A stretch of DNA of 64,000 nucleotides from Candidatus Stahliibacteriota bacterium (GTDB lineage: Bacteria > Hydrothermota > Tepidihabitantia > SM23-42): contig JAUVZL010000004.1 of NCBI GenBank assembly GCA_030602565.1, positions 1 to 64,000 on the forward strand, given 5' to 3'. A model generated the notes under the pieces. It did no database searches. It was not told where the DNA came from and was given only the letters and a program-made list of their open reading frames with translations. A program made the translations under genes and the position numbers. Below, piece by piece: positions 29,013 to 35,243 of this stretch (positions are counted from its first letter, which is position 1; each line of letters begins with the position of its first letter).

Positions 29013-29306
29013 AACAAAAGCAGCTTCCACGAGAAATCGTGGTTGAAAAATCGGGTGAATTCAGGGAAGCCTAAGTTCTGATTTTTGTCATTGCGAGCGC
29101 GAGCGAAGCAATCTCATATTGGAATATGGTAATCCTGAGCCAAGCCCCGCACTTTTGATAAAAGTGCGGGGAAGGTGCAGAGACTATTCCGTAAGGAAGT
29201 ACTTTTCGCTCAGTGCGGAAGGGAAGCGCCCGATCCCGCAATACCGGTAATAATTCGGTATCGGGAATGAGATAGTCCATTCTCTGATGAAAATCAGAGG
29301 TCAATG
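29013..29306 (+). ncRNA. Self-splicing group I intron in tRNA-Asn, inserted between anticodon positions 35 and 36
   Basis: 294 nt. The 5' exon ends in U and the intron ends in G, as group I introns require. P1 forms between exon GGCTGT and the guide sequence GCAGCT at 29020-29025, with the U-G wobble at the splice site. P2 is CCACGA-GAAA-TCGTGG (29027-29042). Core elements are in order: P (GAATTCAGGGAAGC, from 29057), Q (AATCCTGAGCCAAG, from 29131), the P6 hairpin CCCCGCACTTTT/AAAAGTGCGGGG, R (GTGCAGAGACTA, 29175-29186) and S (GAGATAGTCC, 29269-29278). A P9 hairpin precedes the 3' splice site. The core resembles the IC3-type introns of bacterial tRNA-Leu. There is no open reading frame inside. 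Confidence 0.92.
29086..29122 (+). repeat. Dispersed-repeat-like palindromic insert in the P5 region of the intron
   Basis: GTCATTGCGAGCG followed by CGAGCGAAGCAATCTC is an imperfect palindrome (ATTGC...GCAAT). I recognise this type as a repeat common in bacterial genomes and metagenomes, but no second copy was noticed in this window. It lies between intron elements P and Q, a place that tolerates insertions. Confidence 0.5.
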
Positions 29307-29447
29307 TAACCGGAGGGTTGCAGGTTCGAATCCTGCCCGAGGAGTTATTATTTCTCTTAACGAGGGTAGTGAGTTTAGAGAAATATAATCTCGAATCCCG
29401 TGATAACGGGTGAGAGATACCTTTTTGAAACTCTGTTTAAACAAATA

Positions 29448-29726
29448 ATGGCAAAGATAATCCCACAACCTTGGTTTGTCTATATTGTTGAATGCAAAGA
29501 TAAATCACTTTATGTGGGGATTACTACAGAAATTGAAAAGAGAATCAATGACCACAATTCAGGAAAAGGTTGTCACTATACTAAATACAGAAAGCCCGTT
29601 AAGCTTTTATTCTATGAAAAACATAAGAACCGCAGTTCAGCAGTCAAAAGAGAGCTGGAGATCAAAAAATTCAGCAGAGCGAAGAAGTTTGATCTAATAA
29701 AGAATGATTTCTTGAGTTGCAAATGA
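29448..29726 (+). CDS. GIY-YIG domain protein (UPF0213/YhbQ-like)
   Basis: 92 residues from the ATG at 29448; the frame is open to 29400 but the shorter start fits the family length. The GIY-YIG nuclease core is present: FVYIVECKDKSLYVGITT, the arginine in EKRINDHN, and the family's HYTKYRKPVKLLFYE. Stand-alone proteins of this type are common and their cellular role is unsettled; nuclease activity on DNA is suspected. It begins 103 nt after the intron-bearing tRNA-Asn. The spacing could be chance, but GIY-YIG enzymes also serve as homing endonucleases of group I introns. No clear ribosome site is visible. Confidence 0.85.
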   Translation: MAKIIPQPWFVYIVECKDKSLYVGITTEIEKRINDHNSGKGCHYTKYRKPVKLLFYEKHKNRSSAVKRELEIKKFSRAKKFDLIKNDFLSCK

Positions 29727-29908
29727 GATTATTAAGAGTATATTCGTAAATACCCCTCTGGCTTTTAATAAAAGCCCTTATTTTCTCTCTTGAGCTTTAC
29801 GGGGATTAAACTCAACTTCTGCTTGCGTATCAGCTGATACTCTTGTATAAACAGCACATTTCATAATATTATTTGTGATGAAATATTAATTCTTTAACTC
29901 TTCCATTT

Positions 29909-30031
29909 TCATATTAGTTCTTTGCGGCCTTTCCTTATTTGATAAAAAGCAATTAATATTCCAATAATTGCAGCTACTGCTCCAATGACGACAGCGATAG
30001 TTTTAATCTCCAACCAAGTGAGTTCATTCAT
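29909..30031 (-). CDS. Small single-span membrane protein, hypothetical
   Basis: 40 residues: NELTWLEIKT, one hydrophobic helix (about residues 11-30), then a basic tail QIRKGRKELI, so the C-terminus is probably cytoplasmic. GAGGAGG lies 13 nt before the ATG, somewhat far. It follows the DUF488 pair on the same strand, 56 nt after the end of the second gene. Small size makes the call tentative. Confidence 0.45.
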   Translation of the reverse strand: MNELTWLEIKTIAVVIGAVAAIIGILIAFYQIRKGRKELI

Positions 30032-30087
30032 TTAGCTGGGTAAACCTCCTCATCTTTGTAATATGTACAGAGTTCCTCAGGATACTG

Positions 30088-30864
30088 CTAATCAATTTTA
30101 GGAGGGTAGAACACTCCCAAAATCATAAAATTATCGCGGAAGCGTTTCATGTTACCAACAAAGAAAAAAACATCATTTTTATCTGAGCACATTCGGGTTA
30201 ACCAACGTTCTTTTATCTTTTCTAACAGTAAACCCTGCGATTTATATTTCATACGCCAGTCACGGTAAGCTTGTCCTATTTCCCAATCAATGATAGGATA
30301 GTTATGTCCAGGGCATGAGGGTTCATTATGACAATAGAATTTGTAGCGGAAATCATAAGGTATATTCTCAATCACCTCTTTATTTCTATCAAAGAGACTA
30401 AGCTGTGCATAGCATGATTTTCTTGCCATCTCATCTTTTGGTTTTGCCTTAAGGCATTCAAAATCTACATTATGTGGTCTAAAGACTCCCAAAGATTTAT
30501 CATTTTTCTTGCTTTTTCTCAATATTTCGCACATAGACTTATCAAGTGTAGAAAGAACCATTCTTTTTCTTCTATCCCATTTATTTCTTGTATCTAAATA
30601 ACCTAATACTTTAATACTACCTGCATCGATTTTGTAACTTTCTGGTCTTTTATCATCCTTTGGTTTATGTACTTTTACTTTAATTATACTATATTTTTTG
30701 AATTTTTTATCTTCATCTAAATCTCTAAAGGATATGGGATAAAGCCTTATCCATTTTCTTTTGTCAGTATCTATGCCTGCAACACAGACAGTTTCGCCAT
30801 ACTTTCTGCTCGGGTTAGGATATGCTTTTACAGTGATGAGGATTGTCTTTGTTTCATCATACAT
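30088..30864 (-). CDS. Conserved protein paired with DUF488, function unknown
   Basis: 258 residues. It begins 6 nt after the stop of the DUF488 gene. The N-terminal half looks like a small beta-barrel: TVKAYPNPSRKYGETVCVAG, then KWIRLYPISFRDL and a SIIKVKVHKPKDD strand. The C-terminal half has FYCHNEPSCPGHNYPIIDWEIG, with Cys and His residues placed as for metal binding. Proteins of this build recur directly beside DUF488 genes in many bacteria. I recall OB-fold-like descriptions for them but cannot verify this. The pairing suggests a two-protein system, perhaps acting on nucleic acid. Confidence 0.7.
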   Translation of the reverse strand: MYDETKTILITVKAYPNPSRKYGETVCVAGIDTDKRKWIRLYPISFRDLDEDKKFKKYSIIKVKVHKPKDDKRPESYKIDAGSIKVLGYLDTRNKWDRRKRMVLSTLDKSMCEILRKSKKNDKSLGVFRPHNVDFECLKAKPKDEMARKSCYAQLSLFDRNKEVIENIPYDFRYKFYCHNEPSCPGHNYPIIDWEIGQAYRDWRMKYKSQGLLLEKIKERWLTRMCSDKNDVFFFVGNMKRFRDNFMILGVFYPPKID

Positions 30865-30870
30865 TTACTT

Positions 30871-31305
30871 TTAGATATGTTTAACCATAAGACCGTTATC
30901 ATCGATTTTCATTACTTCTTTTGCAACAATACTACGATGACATTTGTCAGGAAATCGTTCATAACACATAAGACAACAATTTTCACCTAAGACAATTTCA
31001 TACAGTTCTTCAATAATTTGTGCCTGAGATTTTATATATTTGTGATATTCTCTAAAAAAATAGTCATAATCACCATCAGATTTTAGCTTATCTCTTATAA
31101 CCTTAGGACTTCCTAAATCTCTAAAATGAATGTACTGAATACCGTTATTTTCTAAATACTGAGACAAATGTGTTTTTGAAAATCCTTTTTTTCTACTGAT
31201 AGGAATCTCTCTGACATCTATAAGGATTGATATGCCAAAGGTTTTGAGCTCGCAAATAAAGTCATCAAGATTCCTTTCTTGGTAACCTATTGTGTATAGC
31301 CTCAT
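30871..31305 (-). CDS. DUF488 domain protein
   Basis: 144 residues from the ATG at 31305, preceded by GGAGG; the longer frame to 31368 runs into the promoter. Family signatures: LYTIGYQERNLDDFICEL at the start, LIDVREIPISRKKGFSK in the middle, and the Cys-containing CCLMCYERFPDKCHRSIVA near the end. DUF488 proteins have no settled function. Their conserved Asp-Arg and Cys-x-x-Cys residues suggest an enzyme, and they are often found with restriction- or repair-like partners. It is the first gene of a two- or three-gene unit with the proteins at 30088 and 29909. Confidence 0.9.
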   Translation of the reverse strand: MRLYTIGYQERNLDDFICELKTFGISILIDVREIPISRKKGFSKTHLSQYLENNGIQYIHFRDLGSPKVIRDKLKSDGDYDYFFREYHKYIKSQAQIIEELYEIVLGENCCLMCYERFPDKCHRSIVAKEVMKIDDNGLMVKHI

Positions 31306-31359
31306 TGGTTTCCTCCATAACACCACTTTGCATGACAAAGAGGTATTATCCGTATCGTA

Positions 31360-31387
31360 ATATATCATATATATTACGATTTGTCAA
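31360..31387 (-). promoter_or_regulatory. Promoter of the DUF488 pair
   Basis: TTGACA, 16-bp spacer, TATATT on the minus strand, giving a leader of roughly 50 nt. Confidence 0.65.
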
Positions 31388-31539
31388 GCAGAATTTATTA
31401 ATTTACACTCAAAAATTTCCCCTCTGCTCCCTTACCCAGACGAGAGGCGTTGAAAGGAATCTTTTAATAAAAAAATTCAATCCAAGCGGTCGCAATTCAT
31501 TAATAAAAGAAAAATAAAATAAGGAAGTCGCTAAGGCTC

Positions 31540-31604
31540 GCCCCGTTAGAAGTAAGCCTAAATATCATAGATAATTATTGCGATTTTAAATTTTCTAACG
31601 GGGC
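31540..31604. repeat. 12-bp perfect inverted repeat around a 41-bp AT-rich core
   Basis: GCCCCGTTAGAA at 31540-31551 and its exact complement at 31593-31604. The intervening 41 bp are AT-rich and non-coding. It may be the remnant of a small mobile element or a hairpin RNA. The stretch 31388-31752 otherwise holds no gene I can support. Confidence 0.55.
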
Positions 31605-31619
31605 TCGTCCACGCTCTTG

Positions 31620-31654
31620 CCTCTGCAAAAGCAAGTCAAATCAGAGGTTTTTTT
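31620..31654 (+). terminator. Possible terminator in the intergenic region
   Basis: CCTCTG and CAGAGG form a 6-bp stem around a 16-base loop, followed by seven T. A competing hairpin CTTGC/GCAAG overlaps it. No gene is known to end here, so it may terminate a small RNA covering the inverted repeat at 31540. Confidence 0.4.
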
Positions 31655-31752
31655 CCTTTGTCATTTGAAAAACTAATTTTGAAGCTGTTACCCCAAAAAG
31701 AAAAAATGGATTTCGTAATGCAACCAGGTTTGTTTTCTTCGGTTTCTTTCCC

Positions 31753-31780
31753 TTGATTTAGTGATAATAGTAGGTATAAT
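31753..31780 (+). promoter_or_regulatory. Promoter of the DUF6922 gene
   Basis: TTGATT, 16-bp spacer, TATAAT; leader of about 35 nt to the ATG at 31820. Confidence 0.6.
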
Positions 31781-31819
31781 AATCATAATGATAATAGGCA
31801 AAGTAAGGTCAAAAGAGAT

Positions 31820-32122
31820 ATGAAAAAGCTACCAAAGTTTTTAAAGAAGTATTTTTGGGATGTAGAATTCAAAGAGATAGATCTACGAAAACGTAGAGTG
31901 TATGTTTTAAAGCGCATTTTAGAATATGGCGACGAACAGGCCGTTGCGTGGATGCGGAAGAATTTCAAGAAGCCGGAAATAAGGAATCTTCTGACTAATT
32001 ATCGAGGGTGCTCTCTAAAAAGCGCTAATTTCTGGGCATTTTTATTAGATATCCCGAAAGAGGAGGTGCTATGTATGAAAAAACCCTCATCAAAGGCACA
32101 AAAGAGAATCTGGCCCTATTAG
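31820..32122 (+). CDS. DUF6922 protein, orphan of a nucleotidyltransferase pair
   Basis: 100 residues. KLPKFLKKYFWDVEF, RVYVLKRILEYGDEQAVAW, and NYRGCSLKSANFWAFLL are typical of the DUF6922 family. Such proteins usually precede a nucleotidyltransferase of the AbiEii type and are suspected antitoxin-like partners. No transferase follows here: the next gene, 98 nt downstream, is a C25 family protein with its own promoter. It is therefore probably an orphan left after loss of the partner, or acts with an unlinked transferase such as that at 40187. Confidence 0.8.
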   Translation: MKKLPKFLKKYFWDVEFKEIDLRKRRVYVLKRILEYGDEQAVAWMRKNFKKPEIRNLLTNYRGCSLKSANFWAFLLDIPKEEVLCMKKPSSKAQKRIWPY

Positions 32123-32184
32123 GACGTTCAGGTATTCAAAGAAGTTGTTTTAAGCAATATATGCCAAGTTGACGTTTTTATCCC

Positions 32185-32212
32185 TTGACACCTTGAAAAT
32201 AATCATTATAAT
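32185..32212 (+). promoter_or_regulatory. Consensus promoter, leaderless, of the second C25 gene
   Basis: TTGACA, 16-bp spacer, TATAAT, then 8 nt to the ATG at 32221; no Shine-Dalgarno site. Confidence 0.75.
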
Positions 32213-32220
32213 TAAAACAT

Positions 32221-35200
32221 ATGAGGAGGTATTTTTCTATTATTAGAATAAGACTTAAGTATCTGGTGCTTTTGGCGATTTTGAGTTCAGTAGTCTATGG
32301 ACAAACCGGTGCCCGTTATCTAGTCATTACCCCGGATTATTTTTATAATACTTTACAGCCTCTGGTTGAATGGAAATACAAAAAAGGTATGAAGCCGGCA
32401 GTGTATACGACAAGCCAGATTGGCGGCAGTGACACGGCAACGGTCAGGAATTTTATCCTCAATTGCTATGACACATGGGATATCAAACCAGAGTTTGTTG
32501 TGCTGGTTGGCCATCCTGGGTTTATACCCATGCGTTATTATCCTTATGGTGGATACAGTTATTACACTGATAACTATTACGGCAATATGAACGGTGATCT
32601 TTACAATGAAATTTTGCCGGGTAGGCTTTCAGTTCAAGATACTACGCAATTGAAGACCGTTATCAATAAAGTCCTTGCTTATGAACGTCACCCATTTACA
32701 AGCGATTCATTGTGGTTCAAAAAAGGGTGTGCAATAGCAAATTGCGATGGCTCGGACGATTCAATATATCTTTATTGCATGAGGTATGCGGAAAGTCTTG
32801 CCGTTAATAATGGCTTTACGTTAGTCGATACATTGTGTGACTACTACGAGCATAACTACAACCATATAGTAAACGCGATAAATGATGGTCGAATGTTTGT
32901 GCAGTACCGCGGTAATGGGAGCGTTCATTGGTATGATCCTTTTGATATCAACCCTTATTCATTGGCTAACGGCAATAAGTTGCCAATCATTATTTCTACT
33001 ACGTGCCAGACCGTTTCGTCAAACTCAGGTCCTATTCTTGGCGAGAATTTTCTAAGGGTTGGCACGCCGACGAATTTGCGAGGTGCCGTCGCATTTTATG
33101 GGGGTACGCGCAATACAAGTAATGCTGCCCATTTGAGAAATGCGGTTGCGATCGGTTTTCTCGATGCGATTTTTATCGATCAGAAACGCACCTTTGGCGA
33201 AGCTGGCGAAGGAGGGAGAAAAAGAGTTTATCAGCAATGGGGTGATCTTCGCGAATACAATAATTTCACCTGCCTCGGTGATCCTGAACTTAACTTGTGG
33301 ACTGATACACCTTGTTCACTTGACGTTAAGCACCCTGAATTTGCGCCTTTTGCAGCATCCAATTTTGTGGTCACAGTTAAGAATGCCAATGACCAAACAC
33401 CGATCAGCAGTGCATTTGTCTGTGTTGCTGGGAAACTAGATACCACTGTCTATATCCTCGAAACAACTGATACTAATGGTGAAGCATATTTCAGCGTTGA
33501 TCCGCAAATCCTCAACGATACACTTTATGTGACAGTGACCGGCAGAAACCTTCTGCCTTATGAAGGGGCAATGCAAGTAAGAAGCTTCGACTATTGTTAC
33601 ATCGTCTATTTGAGCTCATTTGTTGACGATTCAGTAGGTGGTAATAACGATGGCAGGATTAACCCCACTGAGGATATTGAACTACCGCTCTGGATTAATA
33701 ATCTAAGCGAGAGCACCGGGGTAGCGATTATTGGAAAGCTGGCTTCAAACGACAGCTATATTACACTGACCGATACTTTAAAAGATTTTGGTGATATCAC
33801 AGGCAATGACTCTGCGTATACTGGTCCAGACGGCTATAATTTTATGGTAGCTCATTCATGCCCGGATGGACATCAAATAGATTTTGAATTGATATGTACA
33901 GATATCAATGATACAACATGGCTATCGACATTTTCAAAGACTGTCCGCTCTCCTGCTTTCAAGCTCAAAGGGATTACCCTTATTGGCGGCAATGGTAATA
34001 ATATGCTGGATCCTGCAGAAACTTTGTCAGTAGTTGTCGCGCTTGAAAACCATGGTGCTGCTCCAGCCGACAGTGTAAGCGCTATCCTGCGTAGTGAAGC
34101 GTCTGAAGTTTCTATAATCGACAGTATCGGTACCTTTGGTCATATCGGTGCGGATAGTCTTGAGGATAATGACCAGGATCCTTTTGTCGTAATCACTGAT
34201 TCCAGTGCGCCAACAGGCACTGTTGTTAGCTTTAAGTTGCTCGTTTACTCCAATTACATGAATGATACGATGCGCTTTGATTTGGTTATTGGACAGAAAA
34301 ACTATTATCTCTGGAACCCTGATCCATTACCATCATCTGGCGAAAATATCCACGCTATTCTGAGTAGTACCGGCTATAGTGGTGACTATGGAACTAACCT
34401 GCCTTCAGATTTGAATAACTATCAGACATTACTCGCTTGTCTGGGTGTTTATTCAATTCGCTATGTGATAACGCAAGGGAGTACTGAGGCGGTGGCAATT
34501 ACTGATTATCTGAACAATGGCGGCAGGGTTTATCTGGAGGGCAGTTCCGCATGGTTTCTTGACCCGCAGTATCACAATGGACATAATTTTAAACCACTCT
34601 TTGGTATCAATGCCATAACCTGGAGCGATGGCGATATGGGACCGGTCGTCGGTCAAACCAGCACATTTACCAATAGTATGTATTTTGATTATGAAGGTGA
34701 GAATAGATATATGGACCACACTGATCCAACTGGTACCGGCTTTCTGATATTTAGAGATAACAATAATTATTACAACTGCGGTGTGGCTAATGATCCTGGT
34801 TCATACCGGACTGTGGGCGTTTCTTTTGAACTGGGTGGACTTGTTGACGGGTCGCCGCCTTCAACGCGAGGTGCATTGCTTGATTCGATAATGAGCTTCT
34901 TTGGGGTACCACCACCGGGTGTGATTGAAAATTCTCCAGCGCGATTGAACATCGCTTATCTTAACATCTCACCGAATCCGTTTGCAAAACTAACAGAAAT
35001 TAGGTTCGGCACAGAGCATGGGGCAAAGGGCATAGAGTTTTTGGGAATCTACGATATTTTAGGACGGGTGATTCGTATTTTCCCTACCAGTCAGTGTAAT
35101 CTGAATGAATCTGTGAATTCTGTGTTGTGGGATGGTACAGACGAATATGCTCGTCCAATGCCGTCAGGTATATATTTTATTAAATTAAATACAGACAAAG

Positions 35201-35235
35201 CTCAACATATTAGAAAAATCATTTTGATAAGATAG
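32221..35235 (+). CDS. Gingipain-type C25 family protein with T9SS-like C-terminal domain; catalytic His replaced
   Basis: 1004 residues with a signal peptide (about 1-30, ending VVYGQ). The C25 core begins at once (YLVITPDYFYNTLQPLVEW, then FVVLVGHPGFIP) and there is no long propeptide, unlike the gene at 2724. Where other members have GHGS this one has YRGNGS (Asn232), with a His four residues on (His236); the cysteine is at 262 in STTCQTV. It may be inactive or use the shifted His. Beta-sandwich CARDB-like domains with DGRINPTEDIELPLW and NNMLDPAETLSVVV follow. The last 85 residues have the NISPNPF start and SGIYFIKL end of T9SS type A sorting domains. Promoter is leaderless; the next gene follows after 8 nt. 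Confidence 0.88.
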   Translation: MRRYFSIIRIRLKYLVLLAILSSVVYGQTGARYLVITPDYFYNTLQPLVEWKYKKGMKPAVYTTSQIGGSDTATVRNFILNCYDTWDIKPEFVVLVGHPGFIPMRYYPYGGYSYYTDNYYGNMNGDLYNEILPGRLSVQDTTQLKTVINKVLAYERHPFTSDSLWFKKGCAIANCDGSDDSIYLYCMRYAESLAVNNGFTLVDTLCDYYEHNYNHIVNAINDGRMFVQYRGNGSVHWYDPFDINPYSLANGNKLPIIISTTCQTVSSNSGPILGENFLRVGTPTNLRGAVAFYGGTRNTSNAAHLRNAVAIGFLDAIFIDQKRTFGEAGEGGRKRVYQQWGDLREYNNFTCLGDPELNLWTDTPCSLDVKHPEFAPFAASNFVVTVKNANDQTPISSAFVCVAGKLDTTVYILETTDTNGEAYFSVDPQILNDTLYVTVTGRNLLPYEGAMQVRSFDYCYIVYLSSFVDDSVGGNNDGRINPTEDIELPLWINNLSESTGVAIIGKLASNDSYITLTDTLKDFGDITGNDSAYTGPDGYNFMVAHSCPDGHQIDFELICTDINDTTWLSTFSKTVRSPAFKLKGITLIGGNGNNMLDPAETLSVVVALENHGAAPADSVSAILRSEASEVSIIDSIGTFGHIGADSLEDNDQDPFVVITDSSAPTGTVVSFKLLVYSNYMNDTMRFDLVIGQKNYYLWNPDPLPSSGENIHAILSSTGYSGDYGTNLPSDLNNYQTLLACLGVYSIRYVITQGSTEAVAITDYLNNGGRVYLEGSSAWFLDPQYHNGHNFKPLFGINAITWSDGDMGPVVGQTSTFTNSMYFDYEGENRYMDHTDPTGTGFLIFRDNNNYYNCGVANDPGSYRTVGVSFELGGLVDGSPPSTRGALLDSIMSFFGVPPPGVIENSPARLNIAYLNISPNPFAKLTEIRFGTEHGAKGIEFLGIYDILGRVIRIFPTSQCNLNESVNSVLWDGTDEYARPMPSGIYFIKLNTDKAQHIRKIILIR

Positions 35236-35243
35236 GGGGTGAG

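Larger units (their letters stand above)
28979..29344 (+). tRNA. tRNA-Asn (anticodon GTT), interrupted by a group I intron
   Basis: The exons are 28979-29012 and 29307-29344, 72 nt together. They fold as a clean cloverleaf: acceptor TCCTCGG/CCGAGGA, D stem GCTC/GAGC, anticodon stem TCCGG/CCGGA with loop CTGTTAA, short variable loop GGGTT, and T arm GCAGG-TTCGAAT-CCTGC, with discriminator G. CCA is not encoded. The loop reads GTT only if the intron is removed exactly as given below. A tRNA-Tyr reading was excluded because the variable arm is short and the splice site would no longer fit group I rules. Confidence 0.93.

Noticed and set aside
29071-29304. Minus-strand 77-residue frame within the tRNA-Asn intron
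   Set aside because: It covers conserved structural elements of the group I intron (Q, R and S), has no domain or start signal, and is best explained as a chance frame.
28979-29344. Reading the split tRNA as tRNA-Tyr (GTA)
   Set aside because: Moving the splice site by one base gives CTGTAAA, but bacterial tRNA-Tyr has a long variable arm and the intron would no longer start after U and end in G.
31540-31604. Integron attC site
   Set aside because: GTTAGAA/TTCTAAC resembles attC core ends, but the orientation is inverted and the required R-Y-Y-Y-AAC and GTT-R-R-R-Y bases are not met; no integrase is present.
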